From Apostichopus japonicus (Eukaryota; Echinodermata; Holothuroidea; Aspidochirotida; Stichopodidae), in the NCBI RefSeq assembly GCF_037975245.1, contig NC_092570.1, positions 8,865,001 to 8,929,000 on the forward strand: a DNA stretch of 64,000 bases, in the 5' to 3' direction. Below are positions 48,061 through 59,879 of this stretch, one piece after another. The notes under the pieces were generated by a model, which worked only from the letters and a program-made list of their open reading frames with translations, was not told where the DNA came from and searched no databases. Position 1 is the first letter of the stretch; each line of letters starts with the position of its first letter. The translations under genes were made by a program, and so were the position numbers.

Positions 48061-48417
48061 ATTGTCACCCAACCGCGTCTTCACGCCCCGTGAAAAGTGG
48101 AAGCAGTGAGTGTGAGTACCGGTAAGCGCAACACAACTTCGTCTTAGGCCAATGACTTGCCTCATTTCAGCCAGTTCTCTAACATCCCCTGAAGAATATA
48201 TCCTTCTAATGGTAGCACATTTCCCATGGATATATCCTTCCGGGACATTTCCTTCTAATTGGAGAAGAATACGATTGGCAAAGCTCTGGTAAGTCATCGT
48301 CGTGCATTTTTTAACCTCTGGAGTTCCACTGAGCAGTAAAGCCCGTCTTTTCTTGACAACCGATATCACCTGCAATGACGGAGACAATGTGCAATTGAAC
48401 AGACAATCAAAAAACAC
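48013..48417 (-). other. Unrecognised open frame (up to 134 codons)
   Basis: On the minus strand a frame with non-repetitive, protein-like composition begins just after CATTGCAG, a possible splice acceptor (exon start about 48373). It includes GYIHGKCATIRRIYSSGDV. I recognise no family. A trace of the same sequence is found at about 43275-43320 in the other block. It may be a fragment of a mobile-element gene or chance. Confidence 0.2.
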
Positions 48418-48974
48418 GGTTAATAATTATCGACGTACGAAAATTGACCAGCGCTGTAATATGTCTCTGTGAAGGAGTAGTGAAATCTTCGTTGCCTTCA
48501 ATGTGATATGTATATTATGATTACATGAGTAACGACATTGAGCACGTTACCTGGAATTTTGGTATGCCATTAAGCCAGCAGGTGGTCCCGTGACATTAAA
48601 CTAGCATATTATGACAGCACACTTTATCAATGTGATTGCAGTATGACTTGATCATCCCATGACAACTGATGTGCACGGTCGCGCCATTATATTACAGCTG
48701 TTCGCTCTATCTTTTTCTTTCCATATTTCTCAATGTAATTGAATGCAAAATGAAAGCAGGAAGCGCATCATATTCTGTTGTTGAATTTGAGTGTTTTCTT
48801 CTTTCATGCCTTTTTTCAATCAATCGGACTAAGTTGGACCAAGGCCATATTCAGATCTAACATTAGGAAACTCAACCTGAACGGATATTGGCATATATCT
48901 AACATGAACGCTAAACCAATGAAGCACTTCTATCAGGGTCATATAGGACTGGGCTGCACATTGGAAAATATGGG

Positions 48975-49470
48975 GAATTCCACGAGACCGAATTTCCGCG
49001 AACCGATGGTCCGCGAGACCGATGGTCTATGGATGGTCCATCGATATGCGTAACTAGACTTTTTCATTAGAGGGGTTTCAGAGGGGGTCAAAGATATTGA
49101 CAAGGGGGGCAATATGGTTTAAAATAGGGTATCGAGTATATCTAATTATTAAGTTATATTTTCGGCCCCTACAACCCCTCTGGTTACGCCACTGGCGGAG
49201 GGCCCTAGTATCAATGCAAGCCGCCCGGCCCTCTTGCGCAAGTCACTGGTCTCCACTATGAACAGAAACGGCTGTAAATTCTTGTTAATTACGCGCTTTA
49301 TCAACATAATATAATCGGTAGTAATATTTGTCTTACCAAAGTTTTAAGCCTAGTAATAGTTTCGGTCTCCCGGACCTTCGGTCTCGCGGACCTCGGTCTC
49401 GAAGACCTTCGGTGTCGCGGACCTTTTTTTAATTTCAGTCTCGCGGACCTCCGGTCTCGTATAGCCTGTA
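48975..49470. repeat. Possible foldback repeat with GGTCCGCGAGACCGA units
   Basis: GAGACCGAATTTCCGCG and GGTCCGCGAGACCGATGG at the left (48985-49030) recur inverted several times at the right (49360-49465, CGGTCTCGCGGACCT). I cannot fix the ends or a target duplication. Confidence 0.5.
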
Positions 49471-50760
49471 ATCGGAAAATGTAGTATGAGCTTTAGTTAG
49501 TACTTAGACATATGGAGGCAGGGGACGTGTTCTTTGTACCTTTGTTGTCGATATTTCAACCTCATGCACACCTCTAAGCGACAGTGTGTCCGAAAATATA
49601 CTTGACTCCTTTCCTTGCGCAGCTGATTTGATCTTGTAATATAGGCTCCTGGTATAATTTGGACAGCCATACTTATGTCGCATTCGTTCTGGGGTTACTT
49701 CGTCTACTTGTTATTATATTTATGCTAATTTTTGGCTATTATCTTATGCAAATGGGTGTCAACGTACAGAAATTCCATGGAGCTCTTGTTGTCTTTCCCG
49801 AACTCTCTATTTTATCGTACACAACAAATACACTGCATATTTTCATCAAAAGAGATTGCAATATAGTTTGATAAATTGAATTGATATGTTCATACAGCTT
49901 TCAAAAATAACGCGCCAATTGTTTAATATATGCAATAATACTGCCCCTATATATGTTTTCAAGTATATGTTTGTTTGTTGTTGTTGGGGTTTTTGTTGTT
50001 GTTGTTGTTTTTTGTGGGTCGTGGGAGCAATGACACTTGGCATCCCATATCAGTCTTTTGTTCTTCATAATTTTAACTTTGTCATCGTTTACGTAGACGA
50101 TACCATTGTATACTTGTATATCATCGTGTACGCTTACACATTATCATCGTCTATATACCAGTAATTTTATATTTTCATGGTGTGTGCATATTCGAGTGCA
50201 ATTATAATTTTTATATTATAATTGTAAGATATGTGGTCCTTCTGGAGTTCAATTATTTACTCACACACTTATGCATTAGTTATGCAGACAACATACTGCC
50301 AAGTATAATATACATGATAACGTAAGCTACGTTGAATTCCTTGTACATACCAGCAGTACCATATAATGTTACAGTGCATACAGCCTCAGTTTCATATTGT
50401 TGAGCACCGAACTATTATATGCTATCTTTGAGTTAGTGAGGGTTAAATGCAGAGTCATTGTCAAGCTAACATTATTATCTGTTATTGTTTACATTATAGT
50501 TAACTTGTATGTTAACAAAGCAACCTTCAGTGCATGACAGAACACGCTGTATACACCAACAAAGTGGTATATATTATGTTTGCTATAGTCGACTTCTGCG
50601 CCAAAACTAAGTTATTCACATTGATCTCCACTCGACGCACAAACAAACAGAATGCTGTACAAAATTATCAAACTTTATCATCAAAGGCCTTTTTAGTATC
50701 TAACAATGATGCTACTGGAAATAATTGAAATTTTGAAATCTGTTATCTAGCTTGAAGAGT
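49470..50760. other. Gene-free interval
   Basis: Contains a (TTG)n stretch at about 49977-50020. Open frames are short and cross low complexity. Nothing recognised. Confidence 0.45.
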
Positions 50761-50768
50761 GATTTTTA

Positions 50769-51143
50769 CAAGGGCGTAGGAACCGGGGGGGCTGGGGGCG
50801 CCAGCCCCCCAGTGAAAAATGTGGAAGGGCGGAAGTATCATTCCGCCCCCCCCCCCCCCGCTTCGCAAGTCAGAAAACCCCTTTTTCATTTCCAAATGAG
50901 AAGAAAAATCTCATTTGGAGCACCAAATTGCATCTAAGGCCTGGTGAAAATACAAAATTAAGTTTACAAAATGGAGTGGGTGTTGAAGTGTGCTATATTG
51001 CACCAAATTGCATCTGAGGCTACCTGGAAATGCAAAAAATTTCAAAGGGGAGGGGGACACCCCCTCGCCTTAGACCCCTCCCCCAGGCCGGCCATCAGTC
51101 TTCAGCCCCCCCCCCCACTCAAAAGTACCTTCCTACGCCACTG
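50769..51143. mobile_element. hAT-type non-autonomous element (375 bp), element G
   Basis: The ends are CAAGGGCGTAGGAACCGG and CCTTCCTACGCCACTG, with a perfect 8-bp duplication GATTTTTA (50761-50768 and 51144-51151). GCACCAAATTGCATCTRAGG occurs twice inside. It has no conserved core and no transposase. Confidence 0.92.
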
Positions 51144-51151
51144 GATTTTTA

Positions 51152-52352
51152 AGATTACGTCAAACCTTGACACTGCCTTTAAAAACGTTTTATTAGTAGT
51201 ACTATATGCTATTGGTGCATACAAGGCAGACAAAATAATACCTTATAGAAAAGAGTGGAATGGAGGGAAGAAAACACTAATTGTAACTATGAACGGCAAA
51301 TATGTAAACAAAATTGTTGGTTTCACTTTGACGTGATGACGCAATTTGTTGATCTAATTGTTGTCCCGTGTCCAATCATTTGATGTGCATTGATCGTGTT
51401 GCAGATGAAAGGCACAGAACCACAATGAACATGTGTAAGATAATCCTTGCTATGAATGGATTCCTACCATACTCGGATAGTCCAAGTGCAGACATAATAA
51501 AATTTTACACATGCTGCATCGGTACATATTTATTTCGTTATGGAAACATGATGGTGCCGTTTACTGAACATGTAAACATTGTAACAATCTAATGCACCTT
51601 GAAGTCCATCATTAATTTACAACTAAATTCAAGTAATGGTTCACTCATTTTCAAACTTCATCCAATTAACTGATAAAAGCATTATAACTCAATGAGATCA
51701 GTATTTGTCTTATTGAAAACTCCTCCGTGCATAAAGGGCTGGAACATCGGTTTGAGGACTCTGCCCGTATAACGTAAGCCTTGAAAGTTTCGATATATTG
51801 TGGGTGCAGCAATGTGTTATTTCTATGTGAGGAGATAGGAAGGGGTGGGAGAAGATGAGGGTACATTTGTATATCAACAATATGGCCGACAACATTCAAC
51901 GACTTGAGTTAACTGAAGTTGAATGGAAGTTAATACATTCTTGTGTCATTGTGATCCTTTGTGCCGACGCGACGGACTCTTCGAGGCTTTGGTCCTATTT
52001 GAATACCAATGGGGGTAACCCCGGCCGGGCTGTGAGGCTAGGGCTACATCAGATTCGACAATTAATAGTGAGAGATGCGGAAAGATATTCCGCTAATAAG
52101 CTAATTGAAACAATATGTTAAAAAGCGAATACGCATAATTAAGCAATTTTTAATCAGCAACTATATAATCCCAATTTATTCGTGAGAGGCTGAGAGCTGT
52201 GTTGAAAAGAACGTTCGTAGACACTTAAACTTAACGATACGTATTACCCCAACACTGCAAGAAGGATCAAAGACCGGGTATGGTAAATTAGTTCAACTGG
52301 AGTTCATCACGGCACGTAACCCGTTTCTGCATCGACAAAGCAGTATAGATGA
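51152..52352. other. Interval with one unassigned small open frame
   Basis: An ATG at 51882 (CAATATGG context) opens a 79-codon frame ending at 52121, with MADNIQRLELTEVEWK and RLGLHQIRQLIVRDAERY. The composition is protein-like but the family is not recognised. No other gene is seen. Confidence 0.25.
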
Positions 52353-52360
52353 TAGCAAAG

Positions 52361-53456
52361 CAGGCGCGGATCCAGGGGGGGTCCAGGGGGTCCGGACCCA
52401 GGGGGTCCGGACCCCCCTGCTCTTGGCCAAAAAAAAAAGAGAAAAAAAAAAAGAGAGAAAAAATAATTAAATTAAACGCCAATTTTAAACATGTAGGACG
52501 TCAGAAGGGCGGTTATCCTTACAAGTCAGCCAGGTGTGTCTTTTCCGTCAAATGAACTGTAGTGTGCACGCGTGCTACACGTGCAAAAAATGCCTAAAAA
52601 TCTCATTTTTCAGACCGAAAAGTTTCAAAATTGAGGTGGTGTTCGAATTGTTTTGGGCGGTGAGGTGGCAGAGCGGTAGGCTGCATAGGATGCGCCGACG
52701 AATTCTTCATGAGAGATCGTTTTCTGCGGTGAGAAGGCATAAAACTGTTCTCCGATCAACAATGGGCAAGGAACGTCTCACAGCTCTTGTTCTCATGAAC
52801 ACGTATTATAACACTCATATCGACACTGACGAAGTGGTCCGAAAGTTCATTGAGAAACATCCACGGCGTTTGTTCTCTCCAATCTACCATGAATAGATCA
52901 TCAATAAAACTAGCTAACTCGTACTGATGCAGATACAATTCGAGTGAGTTTTTGTAGGTGCTTTGAATGGCTAAATTGAAGGGGTTCCCTGTTGTACTTA
53001 AATATCCAAGAATTTCACAATGGATAGAGGGAAACCCACTCCCTTAGACCCTAGGATCACTGGAGGCCAAACCCCTCACCCTTCCAGAATCCTGGATCCG
53101 GCCCTGCATCAAACAGTGGTGACGGAACGGGAGGGGGATTGGTGGCTAAAGGCATTATGATTTTTGTATCATCTCAACTCATCTGATACGTATTATACCA
53201 TATTTCATAGATTGTTTTTTTCTCATCAATTGAGAAATTGCAGACATGAGATCCATATTTTCAGGCTAGGTACATGCAGCTTAGAATACTCGGGAAGTGC
53301 CGTTTCCGGCCATCTGGGGGGGTTTGTAAAGCCAAAAATTTTCTGGTACGCTCCGCGCCAACCGATGGTGGCGCTCCGCTTAGATAGTCTTTCGATCAGG
53401 CGCGGCTGGACCAGTCAGACCCCCCCCCCCTGTCAAAAATCCTGCATCCGCCCCTG
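52361..53456 (+). mobile_element. hAT element with a transposase remnant, element D (1096 bp)
   Basis: The left end CAGGCGCGGATCCAGG and the reverse complement of the right end, CAGGGGCGGATGCAGG, match at 14 of 16 positions. The flanking duplication is not clear (TAGCAAAG against CATAGCAT). It contains the C-terminal part of a hAT transposase at 52711-52896 and the conserved core near the right end (about 53290-53392, minus). The element at 28257-28972 is a shorter relative. Confidence 0.85.
52711..52896 (+). pseudogene. hAT transposase C-terminal (dimerisation) domain fragment
   Basis: The frame reads ERSFSAVRRHKTVLRSTMGK, then ERLTALVLMN, then an acidic helix IDTDEVVRKFIEKHPRRL and a stop. 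The order RSFSA-RR-KT-LRSTM-ERL-AL matches the C-terminal hAT dimerisation domain of ZMYM1/Zaphod-type transposases. Only about 60 residues of a protein normally over 600 are present, so it is a remnant. Confidence 0.8.
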
Positions 53457-53459
53457 CAT

Positions 53460-53819
53460 AGCATATCATACCGTTGTGAAATGTAATATGGTATGTTTAC
53501 TGTAAAATATGCTTAATACCCACCTCTCCCATAACTCACCATTCTTAAAGACTTATTTTTTAGGCTTTTCTTAAATGATCCCTGCTGACTTTTGTTCCAC
53601 CCCATTGTTGTGTTGCTCTGTTTATTATTACGTTGCTCTTGTTAATTTCGATTTTACAGTATCTCTAGTTTGCTCAAATTGCTTTTAGTTTATATGATTA
53701 TCGGTTTTGTTTTATCGATTTAAGTTCAATGTTATTTCCTTTTATTAAGTTTTGAAGTTTCCTTTTTTTTTTTTTTTTAAAGCAAGAGCTTACTTTTAGA
53801 ATTAGAACAATATAAATGT
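53460..53819. other. Short gene-free interval
   Basis: T-rich sequence with a poly-T tract at about 53763-53778. Nothing recognised. Confidence 0.5.
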
Positions 53820-54117
53820 CAGGCGCGTAGCCAGGAATTTGCCAAGGGAGGGGCGAAACTGTAGATTCGGCACTGCAAACTATCTAAGCGTAGCGCCACC
53901 ATGATTGGCACGAAGCGTACAAGAAAATTTTGGCTGAAAATGCCTCCCAGATCGCTGGAAATGGCACTTCCCAGGCCTTGTATAAGTTGCATCTTAGCAT
54001 TTTCTCTTTTGAAAATACTAGCGATATCGTAGAAACATTAAAAACAAATTAAACAAATATGCTCAAGGGGGGCGGCTGCACCCTTCGCCCCCCCCCCGCC
54101 CCTTGGCTACGCGCCTG
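53820..54117. mobile_element. hAT-type MITE (298 bp), element E
   Basis: The ends are CAGGCGCGTAGCCAGG and CCTTGGCTACGCGCCTG, with a perfect 8-bp duplication ATAAATGT (53812-53819 and 54118-54125). Most of the interior is the conserved core (about 53879-53975) bounded by G/C runs. Confidence 0.93.
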
Positions 54118-54125
54118 ATAAATGT

Positions 54126-55065
54126 ACCGGTAACTTAACAATAATAATTATAGACAAGACGGGTAACGCGGTTGGCACTGTAAAGTTTGTTATTATATGC
54201 GGGACTAAATCTGAGGTCACCAAGCTTCGTGCAGGGATGAAGATAGACTCTGCTTAGTCTGCGCAGCGACGCGAATCAGTCACCCAACATCAAATAGGAA
54301 AATGCTACGGCTGTTCATGATATTTTTCTACATACGCTTCACAGGCGCAATCACCGGGACGAAACGCTCATAAGTCATAGCGTGATGATTTGTTAGGGCA
54401 TGGAGGTAAAAACATGGTTAGGGTAGACCCAACGCATTTGACAAGGATAAATTGGCCGATACGCCTTAACAAAGACTAGGGTGAAGATTGCTCGTGGCGT
54501 TGTAGTTACACCCTCTGAGGATTTGTTGCTTGCCCGTTTGCCTTTTCGTCTATCCTCGGGGTAAGTGTACCCTGTTAGTCAACCAATTTCCTCAGCATTA
54601 ACTCGTCGTTTTACGTGCAAAGTACGACCCACATGTATGATGAAAACAGCGCTTCTATACAGGCATGCAAGATCTCAGTGCTAATATTTTCTGTTTAGTA
54701 GCGGGTGATAAGTACCTTATCGACATAAACATATTAGCTAACATAACACTACATTGTGAATGCCTAAACCAAGTCAACATGTACGCTCAAATAGTTGAAT
54801 ATGGCCGTTAACCTGTATACACGGCACATCTCTGATGTGTCTACACGTTAATGCACTGCAGCTTTGATAACCAGCCTGACAAAACCTAACACAATCTCTC
54901 GTAACGCATCACACACTGCTGCCCTGTTCCGTGAACAACCGTTTGTTTTGAAATATTGGAGGTCACAGAATATAATATACACATCACAACAATACCATTA
55001 CACCTAACAAGCATTCTGCAATACTTTTGTCTGTATATGTATTCAACCTAGCTGTTATTTTCACC
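54126..55065. other. 5' flank of PON-D
   Basis: No exon or repeat recognised. TATAATATA at about 54971 lies about 95 bp before the start codon and could be part of the promoter or leader. Confidence 0.35.
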
Positions 55066-56169
55066 ATGATTTGGAAGTGCGTTTTATTGCTCGTTGTTGC
55101 AGTTGTGATGCAACATTGTTACAAGTTAGCCTTAATCATGGGCTATCACAAGACCGTATACGCACACTGGCCTGGGAAATGTCACAGCGTGCATCCTGTA
55201 CTACAGGGTTCCGAAGACATCGCTCTGAGTGAAGACAACCTAGCCTTTATTAGCTCCGGACTGAGGATCCAAGTTTGTGATCTGGATGGTATTGATCCTA
55301 GAAATAACGAATTTGTTGGAAGGATATACCTGTTCGATTTCAATAACCCGGAGGCTGGCGCTTCGGAAATGATTTTACCAAAAGGTATGATGGGTCCAAC
55401 GTTCAACCCTCATGGCATTGACACCTGGTTCGATTCAGCCACGGGACGTGTTTACCTTTTCGTAGTAAACCATCGAGCAGACGAAGAAACTGTTGAACTT
55501 TTTACCTTCGATAGAAAAAACTCGAATAACTCTTTGGCACACGTACGGACCTATCGCGAACCAGAATTCAGGAGTTTAAATGATGTGCTCGCTGTCTCTT
55601 CGGAGGAGTTTTACGTGACTAATGATGGATACTTTAGAAATTGTTGGAAAACATTGGAATTTTTGTTTCTTCTAAAGTGGTCATCCATTGTTCACGTGAC
55701 CCAAGAGGGAGGAGGAGAAATCGTTGCCACTGGCCATGCATTAAATAGTCTGGGTAAATCGTCTGGCTTAGTCTTTGCGACGAGTCCTGTGGGGAGATTT
55801 CTCAACGTCTACAAACGGAATGATGACGGCACCCTGCTCCTACGTCACTCCATCGACGTAGGGACAGGGATAGATAATATTTTCGTGCACCCACACACAA
55901 TGGACCTTTGGTTTGGAGCTCATCCCATTGGCCACGCCTTTCTTGAACATACAACAAATCTGGATACACCAGCCCCGTCACAAGTCATCAGATTACATCC
56001 CACTGGAGAACAAGATGACCCTTTTTCATCTGTTGAGCTATTTGAACTTTTCTCTGACAGTGGGAAGCTGATTTCAGCTTCTTCCAGTGTGGCAGTTTCA
56101 GGGAATAGACTGCTAATTGGATCACTTCTACAAAAACTGGTTTATTGTGAAATGACAGTACCTAACTAG
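55066..56169 (+). CDS. Serum paraoxonase/arylesterase-like protein, PON-D (367 aa)
   Basis: Fourth single-exon PON gene. I start it at the first ATG (55066, TTCACCATGA); the open frame extends upstream but only with a TTG. The N-terminus (residues 2-26) is strongly hydrophobic. Aligned PON1 residues: Cys39/Cys361, Glu50-Asp51, His116, His136, Asn172-Asp173, Asn227, Asp270-Asn271, all kept. After Asn227 the usual NGxxxSxDGxxVY strand is shortened by about two or three residues to NSLGKSSGLVFA, so this blade is altered beside the catalytic calcium. More diverged from the other three than PON-B and PON-C are from each other. The substrate cannot be predicted. Confidence 0.95.
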   Translation: MIWKCVLLLVVAVVMQHCYKLALIMGYHKTVYAHWPGKCHSVHPVLQGSEDIALSEDNLAFISSGLRIQVCDLDGIDPRNNEFVGRIYLFDFNNPEAGASEMILPKGMMGPTFNPHGIDTWFDSATGRVYLFVVNHRADEETVELFTFDRKNSNNSLAHVRTYREPEFRSLNDVLAVSSEEFYVTNDGYFRNCWKTLEFLFLLKWSSIVHVTQEGGGEIVATGHALNSLGKSSGLVFATSPVGRFLNVYKRNDDGTLLLRHSIDVGTGIDNIFVHPHTMDLWFGAHPIGHAFLEHTTNLDTPAPSQVIRLHPTGEQDDPFSSVELFELFSDSGKLISASSSVAVSGNRLLIGSLLQKLVYCEMTVPN

Positions 56170-56230
56170 GTAGATGTTGTCATCGGAAAAGAATTGGTCT
56201 TCAACGTCAATCATTAACTCAATTTTAAAT

Positions 56231-56232
<2 letters not shown>

Positions 56233-56313
<81 letters not shown>
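56233..56313. repeat. (AT)n microsatellite after PON-D
   Basis: About 80 bp of pure TA, 65 bp after the stop codon. Three of the four PON genes (B, C and D) have a long (AT)n soon after the coding region. Confidence 0.96.
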
Positions 56314-56320
<7 letters not shown>

Positions 56321-56379
56321 ATATATAACATAATATTTAGAATAGATATAACTACACGCTACACACATTTACGGACACC

Positions 56380-56880
56380 CTGGTCCTTCGTCAGGTGTAA
56401 CAAGAGTGATTGGCATCACGTTAGTCTTTCGTAAGCCCCCAGACTGCTAAAAGTGCTCGAACCCGGAAAGAAAAGCCATATCCCTATTGAGACCATGACA
56501 GTGTGAACGTACTCTAAGGATCAATTCGACCTCCTTCAAGTTTCTTTTATTATGGTCAGACAGATTACCCAGGATTATTGCAAACTTAAGACAGTCGGAA
56601 TTGTGTTGTGGAAGATTAAAATGTTCAGCCACTGGAAAACTGTTTTTTTTTTTTAGTCTGATTGTGCTTTTGTGATTATTAAGTCGTAGACGAAAAGGAG
56701 TGGGGTTTGACCAATGTATTGTATATCAGGACAGAGAACACAAGTGATAAGATATATCACAAAGGGAGTGTCACAGTTATACGGGCCTGGATGTAAACAC
56801 ACCCCTGAAGGAGAGAGATGAATGTACCCCGTGACCTCATTATTATTTATGAGATGAGCACCAAAATCAGTAGGGTACAT
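56380..56880 (-). mobile_element. Penelope-like retroelement, 3' end with GIY-YIG endonuclease (broken)
   Basis: On the minus strand the translation has the GIY-YIG region of Penelope-like elements: a Cys-containing segment, VIYLITCVLCPDIQYIGQ, then MAEHFNLPQHNSDCLKF and a C-terminal RSHCHGLNRD. Downstream CTGACGAAGGACCAGG fits the usual tail. Only the endonuclease end is present; no reverse transcriptase is seen nearby, and the piece is broken. Confidence 0.85.
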
Positions 56881-57310
56881 CTACTCACTATGGTGCATCC
56901 ATGTACCAAGTATGATTTCAATCCAAACTTGTTGTTGTTCAGTTACCGTGTTTACAAGCTATTTAAGTGAAAATCAAGTTAAGCCCCGCCCCTAATAAAT
57001 ATGCATAATATCAACTTGACATATATCACCATGTACCCGCTATCGACCAACATATTAATACCAAGTATAAAGAAATTCTGAATTTTTGGTTGCGGAGTTA
57101 TTAGCTCATTATTATTCATGAGATGAGCACCAAAATCAATAGGGTTCTTCTACTCAGTATGGCGCATCTATGTACCAAGTATAACTTCGATCCAACTTGT
57201 CGTTGTTGAGTTATCGTGTTTACGAGCCAAGGGCCTCACATACACCCACACACACGCGCAGTTACCATCGCATATATTCCTTGATCCTTCGGGCAAGGAA
57301 TCAAAAAGGA
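56835..57310. repeat. Dispersed repeat, two diverged tandem units
   Basis: ATGAGATGAGCACCAAAATC, TGTACCAAGTAT and TTGTTGAGTTAYCGTGTTTAC recur at about 56850 and 57118. It ends CTTCGGGCAAGGAATCAAAAA after a (CA)n stretch. Similar GAGTTATCGTGTTTACAAG repeats are common in marine invertebrates (from memory). Confidence 0.7.
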
Positions 57311-59190
57311 TTGAAAACAATATGAACCCTTTTGACATTTACTTTGATGTCATGCAGGTCTCTTCAAATACTGATCACATGGATATGCGAGCACACTTCC
57401 TATCCATTCTCTGCCCTGTTACCCCTGCCATTCCCTCCATCTCAAATGACTATAACAGCCGTTTTAAAACGTAGCGGGGAAATCCCGTATGTAAGATTTG
57501 GCAGTCTTGTTGCATTTAGGGAGTTAATTGTAGGTTATCAGCCTTCCTGTCATGAGGTTACGTAGATAGGGCTAAGGATATCACCTTTTACAACAATTAA
57601 AAATATGTGAGTGATTTCATGAGGCCACAAAAACACACATGAGCACCCGACGTGTTCACACAATAGTGCACAACATGTGAGTCTGGCATGTAAACTTTTT
57701 AGTTCAACGTGAAGGTATTAATACCTCCGGCAGGCAAACCAAGTTACCAATTAAATTAGTATATAACACGTTAATATAACGTGACTGCACGTTTCAGTGG
57801 TTACAATGAAAGATTTCCTTGGGAGGGAATTCATCGACTATTGTTGTACTGGTACACGAAGTACAAACAGCCTTCTGCCACAATGACGACGGGGTCAAAT
57901 TCTAAATCCCCCTCACCGAATGATTTAGCCCAAGGGGCATGCACAGTTATGGAAGGCATCGTTGGCACGGAGTAGTGGTTCCCGAACTAAATAGAAAAAA
58001 ATTGCCCCGACCTACCGCCCTCTCCCCTCCAATAGCCCTCACGTTGACACCCCCCCCCCACCCCCTTCGCACACGGTTGGACACGGCACTGCTTGGCGGG
58101 ATATGTATGGTCAAGACAGTGTGCAGCGAGCGGAAACACACTTATCTCGCAAATGTCACATAATTACCTGGACAGACTACAATGATGTGTGGGTCGTTCC
58201 TGTAGCCCTTCCCAGACGAAATACATGTGCTAATTTGCAGGGCATGTATAATGCACATTTTGTTGGTTCTTTTGAACTCTTTATGGCTTCCTAAGTAATT
58301 AACCAACTGAGAAACCGTATGGTCACAAATTGGTTTCCGTTATTCAGTATTTTTACTGGCATATGATCAGAAAAATCCATGTGTTTCATCGTTTGCTCTG
58401 TTTACCAGGATTCGGTAAAATTGGAGCTGGTTAACTTCCGAATACATTGTTTTCAATACAAACATTTTTTTTCTGGCTCTTCGAAGCTATTGATGATCAG
58501 AATACAAACCGGCAAAACATGTTCTTGTTGTTGATTTTTCTGGGATAATTTTTTGACTATATATTTCCATTCATTTCTTAAAAGGCGGCTCGTTCAACAT
58601 TATTTTAAGCCACTGTAAATCACATAACGATTTGAGACAAGTTTTACTTGCCTTTCTTGTATTGCTACGTTGTCCGTGCTGATGTATACCCCTGATTTCG
58701 TACGGTTATTCTTTTTGGATGTCAAAGGTCATATCATAAAGATAATTAAAAACGTGAGTCATTGGCAGAAATTTCCTATTACTTTCCCTAAAATATATCC
58801 CATACAGTTGTTTTCGACTTGTTTGATTGGTGTTGTCAGGACAACCATATACAGTTATAAGTCTGACCCGTGACCTCGAAGATAGATATAACGAACGTCC
58901 ATATCATTAATTTGGGGATTTCCCCGCATTTGTTCGTAAAGTAGGTCCTACGATTTTCTCTCACAGAATGTTCAGACATTGAAGGTTTACAACACAGCCT
59001 TGCCACAAGACCGTGTACATTGATTTTGCTCAATTTATGACGCAATACTTATTTGCAGTCCGCCCTCAGCACCACCTATATATTAGTATTCAATACAGTA
59101 GTTACGAGGTATTCATGTAAGGACGCACTCGAAAACGAAAATATGGCACTAACGTCAGTGTCAAGGCCAGGGGTAATATACTGCCATTGT
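57311..59190. other. Gene-free interval
   Basis: Open frames of up to 77 codons show no domain. A poly-C run lies at about 58052. No bounded element recognised. Confidence 0.45.
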
Positions 59191-59204
59191 TTGCTACAGA
59201 CATA

Positions 59205-59770
59205 CTTCTTCCTTTCGACAAAGATTAGTCTGTGGGCTAGATGGGGTGAAATCAACCTGCCTTTTTTTTGGGGGGGGGGGGTGAGGGTGACCTTTGCGGG
59301 AGTCTGACAACACCTTTCCGACTGGGAATTTTGTCAGTTTTACACTTTTTGTAATGTACATACATACTACTTCCTTTTGACAAAGTTTGGTCCATGGGCT
59401 AGATGGGGTGAAATCAACCCACCTTTTAGGGGGTGCGTCAGGGTAAACTTTGTGGGGGTCTGACAACACCTTCCTGACCAACAATTTTGTCAGTTTTTCC
59501 ATTTTTGTAACATACTGCCATGCTACTTCCTTTTGCCAAAGTTTGGTCCATGGGCTAGATGGGGTGAAATCAACCCAACTGGGGGTGACCTAGTGGGGGG
59601 TCTGACAACCCATTCCCAACCAGGAATTTTGTCAGGTTTGCCTTTCTTGTAATGTACAGCCATACTACTTGCTTCTGACAAAGTTTGGTCCATGGGCTAG
59701 ATGGGATGAAATTAACCAGTCCAGGGGGTCTTTTTCAGGGGGTCTGGGGTCCAAAACCGACCACTGGGGT
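59205..59770. repeat. About 142-163-bp tandem array, four copies
   Basis: GGGCTAGATGGGGTGAAATC recurs at about 59233, 59396, 59552 and 59694 with GGTCTGACAACACCTTCC between. A 102-codon open frame on the minus strand is its translation. Confidence 0.9.
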
Positions 59771-59879
59771 TGAGCTGACAATTTTTTTGTGAATGACCTA
59801 GATGGACTCCTTAAAGGAGCTTTAAGTCAGATAATCTTTTGTTCCTGAGACTTTCATAGCTGTCCGCATGATGAATGCG

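Larger units (their letters stand above)
43712..48320 (+). repeat. Segmental duplication, right copy (holds PON-C)
   Basis: Counterpart of 39510-43325. It differs by the 675-bp tandem duplication at its start, a tRNA-like unit at 46579-46650, different AT tracts, and an element start at 47819 (CAGTGGCGGCGGAACCGG) beyond which the alignment is patchy. Confidence 0.88.

Noticed and set aside
55027-55065. Upstream extension of PON-D by 13 residues
   Set aside because: The frame starts with TTG; the first ATG at 55066 has a better context and gives a family-like length.
59194-59502. 102-codon minus-strand frame
   Set aside because: A translation of the tandem array at 59205-59770.
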